This document shows positions 54,216-63,744 of a DNA stretch of 64,000 nucleotides, piece after piece. The stretch spans positions 186,001 through 250,000 of the forward strand of contig NZ_BMHI01000005.1 in assembly GCF_014640635.1 (NCBI RefSeq). Reading direction: 5' to 3'. Numbering within the stretch: the first letter of the stretch is position 1; the number at the start of each line of letters is the position of its first letter. A program made the position numbers and the translations under genes. The stretch is from Flexivirga endophytica. GTDB taxonomy: Bacteria; Actinomycetota; Actinomycetes; Actinomycetales; Dermatophilaceae. The notes beneath the pieces were generated by a model that saw only the letters and a list, made by a program, of their open reading frames with translations, ran no database searches and was not told the origin of the DNA.

Positions 54216-55643
54216 ATGGCCGCCATGACCGCCCTGCCTTCTGTGTCCAATTCGATCACCGTCCGCGTCGATCTGCCCGGCCGGGCGACCGCCGTGAGTG
54301 AGCTCACCGGGGCGGTGGAGCGCAACGGGGGACTGGTCACCGCGCTCGACATCAACCACTCCGACAACGCCCGGATGACCATCGACGTCACCGCCGCCGC
54401 GCGCGACGCGGACCATGCGGCCGAGCTCGTGGCCGCGATGCGCGCCGTCGAAGGCGTGGAGATCCACAAGGTCAGCGACCGCACCTTCCTGGCCCACTTG
54501 GGTGGGAAGTTGAAGATCGAGTCGAAGGTGCCGATCCGCAACCGTGACGACCTGTCGATGGTCTACACGCCCGGTGTTGCGCGCGTGTGTCTCGACATCG
54601 CCGAGAACCCCGAGGACGCAAGGCGTTTGACCATCAAGCGCAACACTGTGGCCGTGGTGACCGACGGCACCGCGGTGCTCGGGCTGGGCGACATCGGCCC
54701 GCTCGCCGCGTTGCCGGTGATGGAGGGCAAGGCGGCGCTCTTCAAGCGTTTCGCCGACATCGACGCCTTCCCGCTGTGCCTGGACACCAAGGACACCGAG
54801 GAGATCATCCGCACGGTCAAGATCGTGGCTCCGGAGTTCGCCGGCATCAATCTGGAGGACATCTCGGCACCGCGCTGTTTCGAGATCGAGCGGCGGCTGC
54901 GCGACGAGCTGGACATCCCGGTCTTCCACGACGACCAGCACGGCACCGCCATCGTGGTGCTCGCCGCGCTGCGCAACGCGTTGCGAGTTGTCGGCAAGGA
55001 GCTGTCCGAGGTTCGCATCGTGCAGTCGGGCGCCGGTGCAGCCGGCACCGCGATCGCCCTGCTGTTGTCCGCCGCCGGCGCCAAGGACATCGTGCTGTCC
55101 GACATCAACGGTGTGGTCGAGCCGGACCGCGCCGACATCAAGGGCGCGCCGGACAGCGACCTGTGCAAGCTGGCCGCCACGACCAACCCCAATCACGTGA
55201 CCGGCACGCTGAAGGACGCGGTGCGAGGCGCCGATGTCTTCATCGGCGTCTCGGCACCCAACCTGCTCAATGGCGACGACATCGCCGGTATGGCGGACGA
55301 CGCGATCGTCTTCGCACTGGCCAACCCCGAGCCCGAGGTCGACCCCACCGCGGCGGCCGAGCACGCGACGGTGGTCGCGACCGGCCGCAGCGACTTCGCC
55401 AACCAGATCAACAATGTGTTGGTCTTCCCTGGTGTCTTCCGTGGGCTGCTCGACGCGGCCGCGAGCCGGGTCACGATGGACGTGATGCTGGCTGCCGCGA
55501 AGGCACTCGCCGACGTCGTGAAGCCGGAGGAGCTCAACCCGGCATACATCATCCCGAGCGTGTTCCAGCCGGACGTCTCCAAGGTGGTCGCGAGCGCCGT
55601 GGCCCAGGCCGTGCGTGCGGACGAGGGCGACGAGAAGGCCTGA
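54216..55643 (+). CDS. Malic enzyme with N-terminal ACT domain
   Basis: Oxidative decarboxylation of malate to pyruvate, about 475 residues. An N-terminal ACT domain (residues about 13-90, SITVRVDLPGRATAVSELTG) suggests control by an amino acid. The catalytic part shows SMVYTPGVARVCLDIAENPE, NTVAVVTDGTAVLGLGDIGP, EDISAPRCFEIERRLR, VFHDDQHGTAIVVLAALRNA, the dinucleotide fold IVQSGAGAAGTAIALLL and FALANPEPEV. NAD or NADP preference cannot be called. ATG 54216 or 54225 (three codons apart); neither has a strong ribosome site. A terminator follows. Confidence 0.93.
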   Translation: MAAMTALPSVSNSITVRVDLPGRATAVSELTGAVERNGGLVTALDINHSDNARMTIDVTAAARDADHAAELVAAMRAVEGVEIHKVSDRTFLAHLGGKLKIESKVPIRNRDDLSMVYTPGVARVCLDIAENPEDARRLTIKRNTVAVVTDGTAVLGLGDIGPLAALPVMEGKAALFKRFADIDAFPLCLDTKDTEEIIRTVKIVAPEFAGINLEDISAPRCFEIERRLRDELDIPVFHDDQHGTAIVVLAALRNALRVVGKELSEVRIVQSGAGAAGTAIALLLSAAGAKDIVLSDINGVVEPDRADIKGAPDSDLCKLAATTNPNHVTGTLKDAVRGADVFIGVSAPNLLNGDDIAGMADDAIVFALANPEPEVDPTAAAEHATVVATGRSDFANQINNVLVFPGVFRGLLDAAASRVTMDVMLAAAKALADVVKPEELNPAYIIPSVFQPDVSKVVASAVAQAVRADEGDEKA

Positions 55644-55681
55644 CAAGCCCCACTTTTCACGCTCCGTGACATCGGACGGGC

Positions 55682-55728
55682 CACCCGGGTGCGACCAAGC
55701 TCACGCTCCCGGGTGCCCGTTTCGTTTT
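55682..55728 (+). terminator. Terminator of the malic enzyme gene
   Basis: CACCCGGG (55682-55689) pairs with CCCGGGTG (55708-55715) across an 18-base loop, followed by a T-rich run GTTTCGTTTT. It lies 39 bases after the stop. Confidence 0.7.
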
Positions 55729-55943
55729 GGTGACCATGACAGGTGTCCGCTACCTTGGAGTGGTTATTACGCGATCTTGCGTTCATTTGTGAACTTCCCT
55801 GTGTGGTGAGCGCCGAGATCCCCGGCGCCGAGGGTTCCCCAAAGTGACACGGCCGTGCCTGCCGAAAGTGCAGGCCTTGTTCGTGTGCCCTGATTTCTGC
55901 TGTTGCGGAGCACCGACGCACACCTACACGGAAAGAACTTCAG
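55729..55943 (+). promoter_or_regulatory. Promoter and long leader of the DEAD-box helicase gene
   Basis: A gene-free stretch of 215 bases. AT-richer sequence around 55755-55800 (GGTTATTACGCGATCTTGCG) probably contains the promoter, leaving a leader of about 150 bases. Long structured leaders are usual for cold-induced RNA helicase genes; cold control here is inference. No riboswitch class recognised. Confidence 0.4.
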
Positions 55944-58082
55944 ATGACGAAGAAAGCCATGGACGGTAAGAAGGCCCGCTGGACCCGCGCCCAGAAGCTC
56001 GAGGTCAAGCGCTCCGGCGTCCGCAAGCAGCGAGGCGAGACCGGCGGCAGCGACCGCCCGCCCCGTAAGGACCGCAGCGAATTCACCGGACGGCCCGACC
56101 GCGACCGTCGCGAGGGCGACCGCGCACCGCGACGGTCCGAGGACCGCCCGCAGCGTCGCACCGACGAGCGGCGCGAGGGTGACAACCGCGGCTACGGCCG
56201 ACGCGATGAGCGCGGTGGCGATGACCGTCGTGGTGGTTACCAGGGCCGGGACGACCGCCGTGGTGGTTACCAGGGTCGGGATGATCGTCGGGATGACCGC
56301 CGCACTGGTGGTTACCAGGGTCGGGACGATCGTCGGGATGACCGCCGCACTGGTGGTTACCAGGGTCGGGATGACCGTCGGGATGACCGCCGCACTGGTG
56401 GTTACCAGGGTCGGGATGATCGTCGGGATGACCGCCGGACTGGTGGTTACCAGGGTCGGGATGATCGTCGGGATGACCGCCGGACTGGTGGTTACCAGGG
56501 TCGGGATGATCGTCGGGATGACCGCCGGACTGGTGGTTACCAGGGTCGGGATGACCGTCGCACTGGTGGTTACCAGGGCCGCGACGACCGCCGGGACTCC
56601 TCGCGCGAGGACCGCCGTGAGCGCCCCGCCCGCCGCGAGTTCGATCGCCCGCGTCGCGACGACCGTCCTATCGAGTCGCATGCCGTTCCGGCACGCGAGA
56701 AGCGTCCGGTCGAGCCGGTCTCCTTGGACGGCAACGGATTCGCCGACCTCGGTCTCCCGGAGGCACTGGTCGAGCGTCTCGCCCGGGACGGCATCACCGC
56801 GCCGTTCCCGATCCAGGTCGCGACCATCCCGGACGCACTCGCCGGCCGCGACGTCCTCGGCCGTGGCCGCACCGGCTCCGGTAAGACATTGTCCTTCGGA
56901 CTTCCGCTGCTGACGCGTCTGGCGCAGGGCGGCAAGGCACGTTCGGGACAGCCGCGTGCTGTCGTGCTCGTGCCGACGCGTGAGCTGGCCATGCAGGTCA
57001 GCGACGCACTCCAGCCGCTCGTGCACGTCATCGGTCTGCGCCACAAGCTGGTCGCCGGCGGTATGCCTTACGAGCCGCAGCTGTCCGCACTCGAGCGTGG
57101 CGTCGACCTGCTGATCGCCACCCCCGGACGGCTGATCGACCTGATGGAGCGCGGCGCGGCCGACCTGTCCCGTGTGGAGATCGCGGTCCTGGACGAGGCC
57201 GACCACATGGCCGAGATGGGCTTCCTCGAGGCCATCGAGCAGATCCTCGACCAGGTCCCGACGGACGGCCAGCGGCTGCTGTTCTCCGCGACCCTCGACC
57301 GAGGCATCGACACCGTCGTCGAGCGCTACCTCACCGACCCGGTGGAGCACGCGACCGACGACGGCACATCCTCGATCGCCGGCATGGACCACCACGCGCT
57401 GCTCATCGAGCCGCGGCACAAGAAGCTGGTGACCGCGGAGGTCGCCAACCGCGCCGGGCGGACGGTCGTCTTCGTCCGCACGAAGCTCGGTGCGGATCGC
57501 GTCGCAGGTGAGCTGCGCGACCAGGGTGTCCTGGCTGCGTCGCTGCACGGCGGTCTGAACCAGAGTCAGCGCAACAGGGTGCTGTCCGCGTTCAAGGACG
57601 GCAAGGTGCCGGTCCTCGTGGCCACCGATGTCGCTGCTCGAGGCATCCACGTCGACGACGTGGGCGTCGTGCTCCAGGTCGACCCGCCTGCTGACCACAA
57701 GGACTACCAGCACCGCGCCGGCCGCACCGCACGTGCGGGCGAGAAGGGCACGGTCGTCACGCTGGCGCTGCCGCACCAGCGGCGGACCATGCAGCGACTG
57801 CTGGATGCCGCCGGACTCGAGGTCGAGGTGCAGACTGCTCGTCCGGGCGACGACGTCATCCGGGCGACCGGTGGCAGCACTCCGGAGGGCGCTCCCATCT
57901 CCGAATCCGACCTGCAGCGTCTGATCAGTCCGCCCCGGGCCTCTCGTGGCGGGCGTTCGTACGGCGACCGCGGCGGTCGTCAGGGTCGCAGCCGGTCCGG
58001 CGACCGCGGTGGTTACCGCGGCGGTCGTGACGACCAGCGCGGTGGTCGGGACCGTTTCCAGCGCGGTCACTCCGCGCGCTGA
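55944..58082 (+). CDS. DEAD-box RNA helicase with expanded N-terminal repeat
   Basis: ATP-dependent RNA helicase of 712 residues (RhlE/DeaD-like). Unusually, about 250 residues precede the core: a basic Arg/Asp/Glu-rich stretch and then repeats of GRDDRRDDRRTGGYQ (about residues 93-215). The helicase core follows: Q motif (GITAPFPIQ), motif I GRGRTGSGKT, Ia PTRELAMQ, II VLDEADHM, III SAT, V ATDVAARGIHV and VI QHRAGRTARAG. The C-terminus is an RGG-like tail (SGDRGGYRGGRDDQRGGRDR). Such Arg/Gly/Tyr regions bind RNA and promote condensates. ATG 55944 follows GGAAAGAAC. Role: ribosome assembly or RNA decay, especially in cold (inferred). Confidence 0.94.
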   Translation: MTKKAMDGKKARWTRAQKLEVKRSGVRKQRGETGGSDRPPRKDRSEFTGRPDRDRREGDRAPRRSEDRPQRRTDERREGDNRGYGRRDERGGDDRRGGYQGRDDRRGGYQGRDDRRDDRRTGGYQGRDDRRDDRRTGGYQGRDDRRDDRRTGGYQGRDDRRDDRRTGGYQGRDDRRDDRRTGGYQGRDDRRDDRRTGGYQGRDDRRTGGYQGRDDRRDSSREDRRERPARREFDRPRRDDRPIESHAVPAREKRPVEPVSLDGNGFADLGLPEALVERLARDGITAPFPIQVATIPDALAGRDVLGRGRTGSGKTLSFGLPLLTRLAQGGKARSGQPRAVVLVPTRELAMQVSDALQPLVHVIGLRHKLVAGGMPYEPQLSALERGVDLLIATPGRLIDLMERGAADLSRVEIAVLDEADHMAEMGFLEAIEQILDQVPTDGQRLLFSATLDRGIDTVVERYLTDPVEHATDDGTSSIAGMDHHALLIEPRHKKLVTAEVANRAGRTVVFVRTKLGADRVAGELRDQGVLAASLHGGLNQSQRNRVLSAFKDGKVPVLVATDVAARGIHVDDVGVVLQVDPPADHKDYQHRAGRTARAGEKGTVVTLALPHQRRTMQRLLDAAGLEVEVQTARPGDDVIRATGGSTPEGAPISESDLQRLISPPRASRGGRSYGDRGGRQGRSRSGDRGGYRGGRDDQRGGRDRFQRGHSAR
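56218..56590. repeat. 45-bp in-frame tandem repeat in the DEAD-box helicase
   Basis: Six near-identical 45-base units encoding GRDDRRDDRRTGGYQ (ACT of each unit at 56304, 56349, 56394, 56439, 56484, 56529), preceded by two 30-base units (GRDDRRGGYQ) and followed by one 33-base unit. The DNA copies differ by very few bases, so expansion is recent, and copy number should vary between strains. Confidence 0.95.
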
Positions 58083-58130
58083 TTGACGCCGGGAACCACA
58101 CCGCTCGGGTCGGTCGCCCATAATGGCCGG

Positions 58131-58700
58131 GTGACCGACCTGACCGGACAGCTCCTCGTTGCAGTGCCGAGGGAGGAGTCGGACCTCAGCGACGAGGACG
58201 TCTTCAACCGCAGTGTCGTGCTCGTTCTGCATCACGACGAGGAGGGCGCGCACGGTCTGATCCTCAACCGTCCGCTGAGTGCCGACGTCGACACCGTCCT
58301 GCCGGGTTGGCAGGAGCACGTGTCGTCGCCGGACTGCATCTTCCAGGGCGGTCCGGTGTCACTGGACACCGCGCTGGCACTGGCGTCCGCCGAGGCCGGT
58401 GAGGACGAGTCCCTCGGCATACGAGCGCTTTTCGGCGAGATCTGCCTGGTCGACCTCGATGCACCGCCGCCGATCATCGTGCCGGTCGTCGGCGCCCTGC
58501 GGATCTACGCCGGGTATGCCGGCTGGGGCGAGGGACAGCTCGAGGGCGAGATCGACGCAGGCATGTGGTTCGTCGTCGACGCGCAGACCGGTGACGCCTT
58601 CAGCGGCAATCCGGACGAGCTGTGGGCCAAGGTGCTGCGGCGGCAACGCAGTGCGGTCTCCTTCGCGGCGACGTTCCCCGCGGATCCTGACCTCAACTGA
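58131..58700 (+). CDS. YqgE/AlgH-family protein (DUF179)
   Basis: A 189-residue conserved protein of unknown biochemical function. Seen: the family start LTGQLLVAVPREESDLSDED, then FNRSVVLVLHHDEEGAHGLI-LNRP, FQGGPVS, RIYAGYAGWGEGQLEGEI and WFVVDAQTGDAFSG. Length fits the family (about 185-200). GTG 58131 is chosen at the conserved N-terminus; an open frame from 58083 adds 16 atypical residues. It lies 48 bases after the helicase gene and 22 bases before the DUF3039 gene. Confidence 0.92.
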   Translation: MTDLTGQLLVAVPREESDLSDEDVFNRSVVLVLHHDEEGAHGLILNRPLSADVDTVLPGWQEHVSSPDCIFQGGPVSLDTALALASAEAGEDESLGIRALFGEICLVDLDAPPPIIVPVVGALRIYAGYAGWGEGQLEGEIDAGMWFVVDAQTGDAFSGNPDELWAKVLRRQRSAVSFAATFPADPDLN

Positions 58701-58722
58701 CGGCCGAACTACAATTGCCGGT

Positions 58723-59046
58723 ATGAGCACCCTTGACGAACCGGATCGGCTGTCCTCCCCGGAGGCCGCCCCGAGCACTCCGAAGACGACGACGGCGACC
58801 CTGGAGCGCGAGCGCACCGACAGCCAGGAGCAGTTGCAGGAGCCCGGCGATCACGAGCGCTTCGCGCACTACGTGCGCAAGGAGAAGATCATGGAGAGCG
58901 CGCTGTCCGGCGAGCCCGTGACAGCGCTCTGCGGCAAGATCTGGGTGCCCGGCCGCGACCCGGAGAAGTTCCCGACCTGCCCGACCTGCAAAGAGATCTA
59001 CGAAGGATTCAAGGCTCCGCAGGACGGTGGCGACGACAAGGGCTGA
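58723..59046 (+). CDS. DUF3039 protein with zinc-ribbon-like end
   Basis: A 107-residue actinobacterial protein. The first half is Thr/Ser/Glu-rich and probably disordered; the conserved part is HERFAHYVRKEKIMESALSG followed by VTALCGKIWVPGRDP and TCPTCKEIYEGF. One Cys plus a CxxC pair, with a His, could hold a metal. Function unknown. ATG 58723. It precedes an SF2 helicase, a gene pairing that recurs in actinobacteria as I recall, which hints at a shared role in nucleic-acid metabolism. Confidence 0.85.
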   Translation: MSTLDEPDRLSSPEAAPSTPKTTTATLERERTDSQEQLQEPGDHERFAHYVRKEKIMESALSGEPVTALCGKIWVPGRDPEKFPTCPTCKEIYEGFKAPQDGGDDKG

Positions 59047-59101
59047 CGCGCCCTCCCCGGCTCGTCGGACCGACGGTGCCGGAGGTTAGCCTTGGCGGTC
59101 T

Positions 59102-60856
59102 ATGAGTACCTCGGCCGCCTCGCATCTGTCACCGGCGTTCCCAGGGAAGGCGGCGTGGGGGACCGCGGGCAAACTGCGTGCTTGGCAGGCCACGGCACTC
59201 GAGCGTTACCTCACCGACCAGCCGCGTGACTTCCTGGCGGTGGCGACTCCGGGCGCCGGCAAGACCACCTACGCCTTGCGGCTGGCGACCGAGCTGCTGC
59301 AGCGCGGGATCATCCAGCAGATCACCATCGTCGCCCCGACGGAGCATCTGAAGACGCAGTGGGCTGATGCCGCTTCCCGGGTCGGCATCCACATCGATCC
59401 GCGTTTCACCAACGCGCAGGAGCAGCACTCGGCTGACTTCGACGGCGTCGCGGTGACCTATGCCGGAGTCGCGAGCCGGCCCGCGCTGCACCGCAAGCGC
59501 ACCCTGGCCAAGCGCACGCTGGTCATCCTCGACGAGGTCCACCACGGCGGCGACGCCAAGTCGTGGGGTGACGCGATGCGGGAAGCGTTCGAACCGGCCA
59601 CGCGTCGGATCTCGTTGACCGGCACACCTTTTCGGTCCGACACCGCTCCCATCCCGTTCGTGCGTTACGAGGAGGGCCCGGACGGCATACGGCGGTCGGC
59701 CAGTGACTTCACCTACGGTTACGCCGACGCGTTGCGCGACGGTGTCGTGCGCCCGGTGCTCTTCATGGCGTATGGCGGAGCGATGCGCTGGCGCACCTCG
59801 GCCGGTGACGAGATCTCGGCACGGCTGGGGGAGCCGCTGACCAAGGACGCGACGGCGGCGGCGTGGCGCACCGCGTTGGATCCGATGGGGGCGTGGATCC
59901 CGGCGGTGTTGCGCGCCGCCGACAAGCGACTGACCGAAGTGCGCCGGCACGTGCCGGACGCGGGTGGCCTGGTGATCGCCTCCAACCAGACGGCGGCTCG
60001 TGCCTATGCGCGAATCCTGCACGAGGTCACCGGGGTTCGCCCGACAGTGGTGCTCTCCGACGACAGCGGTGCGTCGTCGCGGATTGAGGAGTTCGCGCAG
60101 TCCGAAGACCGCTGGATGGTGGCTGTGCGGATGGTGTCCGAGGGTGTCGACGTGCCGCGACTGGCCGTGGGGGTCTTCGCGACGTCCACCTCGACACCGC
60201 TCTACTTCGCCCAGGCCGTCGGCCGGTTCGTGCGGGCCCGGCGCCGTGGTGAGACGGCGACGGTGTTCCTTCCCACGGTGCCCACCATCATGGAGCTCGC
60301 GGCCACCATGGAGAAGCAGCGCGACCATGCGCTCGATCGGCCGGAGAAGGCCGAGGAGTCGATCTGGGACGAGGAAGAAGGTCTGCTCGAGGCTGCCAAC
60401 CGCGAGGAGAAGGCCCTCGGTGAGCAGGAGGGCAAGTTCGAGGCTCTGGAGTCCGAGGCGGAGTTCGACCATGTCATGTTCGACGCGCAGCAGTTCGGTC
60501 TCGGCGCTGTGGCCGGCAGCGACGAGGAAGAGGAATACCTAGGCTTGCCAGGCCTTTTGGAACCCGACCAGGTCACCAACCTGTTGCGCCAGCGGCAGGA
60601 CAAGCAGCTGCGAACCGGTCGCAAGCGCCCCAAGGACGACCAGCCGATGGCGGCACACCGTGCCCTCGCGGCGCAGCGCAAGGAGCTCAACTCGCTCGTC
60701 GCGGCATACTCAACGAAGTCCGGCAAGCCCCATGCGCACGTGCATCACGAGTTGCGCGTGAAGTGCGGCGGCCCGGCGTTGGACCGTGCCTCGTCCGAAG
60801 AGGTCACCGAGCGGATCACGATGATCCGTAACTGGTTCGTCGGCCGCAAACGCTGA
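59102..60856 (+). CDS. SF2 DEAD/DEAH-type helicase
   Basis: ATP-dependent helicase or translocase of 584 residues. Seen: KLRAWQATALERYLTDQPRD, motif I VATPGAGKTTYALR, Ia IVAPTEHLKTQW, motif II ILDEVHHG (DEVH), motif III SLTGTPFRSD, a RecA-like second half with VRMVSEGVDVPRLAVGVFAT and motif VI AQAVGRFVRARRRGE. The C-terminal region is Glu-rich (WDEEEGLLEAANREEKALGE) and ends in a helical domain conserved in actinobacterial relatives of phage and restriction-type helicases. Substrate unknown. ATG 59102 lies 55 bases after the DUF3039 gene. Its end abuts a partial REP-like repeat. Confidence 0.9.
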   Translation: MSTSAASHLSPAFPGKAAWGTAGKLRAWQATALERYLTDQPRDFLAVATPGAGKTTYALRLATELLQRGIIQQITIVAPTEHLKTQWADAASRVGIHIDPRFTNAQEQHSADFDGVAVTYAGVASRPALHRKRTLAKRTLVILDEVHHGGDAKSWGDAMREAFEPATRRISLTGTPFRSDTAPIPFVRYEEGPDGIRRSASDFTYGYADALRDGVVRPVLFMAYGGAMRWRTSAGDEISARLGEPLTKDATAAAWRTALDPMGAWIPAVLRAADKRLTEVRRHVPDAGGLVIASNQTAARAYARILHEVTGVRPTVVLSDDSGASSRIEEFAQSEDRWMVAVRMVSEGVDVPRLAVGVFATSTSTPLYFAQAVGRFVRARRRGETATVFLPTVPTIMELAATMEKQRDHALDRPEKAEESIWDEEEGLLEAANREEKALGEQEGKFEALESEAEFDHVMFDAQQFGLGAVAGSDEEEEYLGLPGLLEPDQVTNLLRQRQDKQLRTGRKRPKDDQPMAAHRALAAQRKELNSLVAAYSTKSGKPHAHVHHELRVKCGGPALDRASSEEVTERITMIRNWFVGRKR

Positions 60857-60899
60857 ACCCCACGACGTTTCTCCTCCGCTTGGCTCACCGCGCTCCGCC
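60856..60899. repeat. REP-like repeat, partial copy C
   Basis: ACCCCACGACGTTTCTCCTC and the following CCGCTTGGCTCACCGCGCTC match the left half of the repeat around secA (13 identical bases, GCTGAACCCCACG, shared with copy B on its opposite strand). The palindrome's other arm is missing. The copy spans the convergent ends of the SF2 helicase and Lrp genes and supplies the last codons of the Lrp gene. Confidence 0.65.
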
Positions 60900-61361
60900 G
60901 ATCTGCTGCACCAACGGCAAGGTGCGGTGACCGATCAGCTCGGCCAGCGCGATCGTGGTCGACGCGTGCACGACCAGACCGGTCTCGACGATCTGGTCGA
61001 TGACGCGCTGCAGGTCCGCGTTGTGCCGGGCGACCACGCGGGCGAGCAGGTCACCGCTTCCGGTGATGGTGTGCACCTCGAGCACCTCGGGTATGCCGTC
61101 CAGGTGGTCGACGACGGCCTGGCGTCCCTTGCGCTGCTGGATCTGCAACGTGCAGAACGCCATCACCGGGTAGCCGAGCGCGGCCGCTGACACCGTCGGC
61201 GCGAGCGACGCGATCACGCCGCCCTCGACCAGCCGATCGAGGCGGGCCTGCACAGTGCCACGGGCCACGCCGAGCGCGCGGGACGCTCCGAGCACGCCGA
61301 TCTGCGGGTTGTCGGTGAGCAGGGTGATCAGGCGCGCGTCGAGGTCATCGATGGAGGACAT
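60885..61361 (-). CDS. Lrp/AsnC-family transcription regulator
   Basis: A 158-residue regulator: N-terminal winged helix (IDDLDARLITLLTDNPQIGV, RALGVARGTVQARLDRL) and C-terminal RAM/effector domain (VVDHLDGIPEVLEVHTITGS, DLLARVVARHNADLQRVIDQ). Divergent from hppD, so it most likely senses an aromatic amino acid or intermediate and controls tyrosine breakdown. ATG 61361 has no ribosome site; TAATCT lies about 12 bases upstream and could be the -10 box of a leaderless mRNA. Its last codons fall within the partial REP-like repeat. Confidence 0.92.
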   Translation of the reverse strand: MSSIDDLDARLITLLTDNPQIGVLGASRALGVARGTVQARLDRLVEGGVIASLAPTVSAAALGYPVMAFCTLQIQQRKGRQAVVDHLDGIPEVLEVHTITGSGDLLARVVARHNADLQRVIDQIVETGLVVHASTTIALAELIGHRTLPLVQQIGGAR

Positions 61362-62668
<1,307 letters not shown>

Positions 62669-62736
62669 ATAGGCTTCGGATCGCGCCGGACGTCGTCGTA
62701 CGCCCCCTGTACGGCGTGCGGTGCGGTTCGTAAGAG

Positions 62737-62773
62737 CATCGGCCACGACTGCTTCTGGCAGTCGTGGCCGATG
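62737..62773 (+). terminator. Terminator between hppD and the convergent methyltransferase
   Basis: Arms 62737-62752 and 62758-62773 are perfectly complementary over 16 bases with loop TTCTG. It lies between convergent genes and is probably used from both sides. Confidence 0.9.
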
Positions 62774-62800
62774 TCATGCTGCGGCGGTCGGTGTCGGCGA

Positions 62801-63664
62801 TCAGCGCGCTGCCGTGAACACCCGCGCGAGGCCGGGCAGGGCATATCCGGCGCCGTCACGAAAGCGCTCCGCACGCTTCTCGATCTCGCCGCGCAGCTGT
62901 GCCCGAGTGCCCTGGCTCTGCGCGCGCAGAGCCATCGAGATCGGGCCTGCGAAGTCGCTCACCCACGACCACAGGTCATCCGGGTCGGTGAACCGGTAGG
63001 TCAGTGGGACGTCTTGGACCGAGGTCGCGGTGAAGCCGGCATCGCGCGCCAGTTGATGGGTGCCGTCCTCGTCGGCGAGTGCGAACATGTTGGGCTGCCC
63101 AGGTGCGGGCGGCTGGAACAAGCCGTGCTCGGCCAGGACGGACCCGGGAAGCATGAAGAACGGATTCGCCGCGGCCGCTGCGAACACCGCGAAGACGAGG
63201 CGTCCGCCGGGTCGCAGCACACGGTCGGCCTCCCGCAGGCCCTGCAACGGGTCGGGCAACAGCATGTAGATCCATCGGGCCGCCACCCGATCGACACTGT
63301 CGTCCGCGAGCGTGAGGGCGGTGACGTCCAACTGCTCGAACGAGATGTCCAATCTCTTGCCGTAGGAACGCCGTTCGGCCGCCGCGACCATCTGCAGCGA
63401 GAGGTCTCCGGCGCGGACGGTGCCGGCGAATCCTGGCCGCTCAGCCACTGCTGTCGCTATGTCTGCCGTCGGTCCGCACGCGAGCTCGACCACCGTGTCG
63501 GTGTCCCGTGGTGCGAGAGCCTCGACCATCGCGTCGGTCAGCGGGCGGGTGACGCCGGCGTGCCACTCACCCCTGGCGTCCCACTCGGCCGCGACGGAGT
63601 CCCACATGCCTTCTGCATCGAACCCCATCGGGGTGTCGTCTGTCGTCATGGTCCTGCCCGTCAT
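62801..63664 (-). CDS. Class I SAM-dependent methyltransferase
   Basis: A soluble methyltransferase of 287 residues (UbiE/Methyltransf_11-like). Seen: WDSVAAEWDARGEWHAGVTR, SAM loop VVELACGPTADIATAVAER (GxG is CGP here), LDVTALTLADDSVDRVAARW, and LREADRVLRPGGRLVFAVFA. The substrate is unknown. Start 63664 or, more likely, ATG 63649 (MTTDDTPMGFDAEGMW), which has AGGA close upstream. Convergent with hppD. No functional link with its neighbours is evident. Confidence 0.88.
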   Translation of the reverse strand: MTGRTMTTDDTPMGFDAEGMWDSVAAEWDARGEWHAGVTRPLTDAMVEALAPRDTDTVVELACGPTADIATAVAERPGFAGTVRAGDLSLQMVAAAERRSYGKRLDISFEQLDVTALTLADDSVDRVAARWIYMLLPDPLQGLREADRVLRPGGRLVFAVFAAAAANPFFMLPGSVLAEHGLFQPPAPGQPNMFALADEDGTHQLARDAGFTATSVQDVPLTYRFTDPDDLWSWVSDFAGPISMALRAQSQGTRAQLRGEIEKRAERFRDGAGYALPGLARVFTAAR

Positions 63665-63744
63665 ACGAATCAGTCGACGCTAGCACCGGTTCGCTGACCG
63701 GCGGCCCTATTTGCAGCTGACCGAAGGTGCTGTGCGGCCGCACG

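Noticed and set aside
56218-56590. CRISPR array or non-coding satellite in the helicase region
   Set aside because: Units are in frame, multiples of three, and encode a continuous protein leading into the helicase core.
55767-58319. An 850-codon antisense frame with VIPTIIPTLVTTS-type repeats
   Set aside because: The repeats are merely the complement of the helicase 45-bp array; no start signal and no family.
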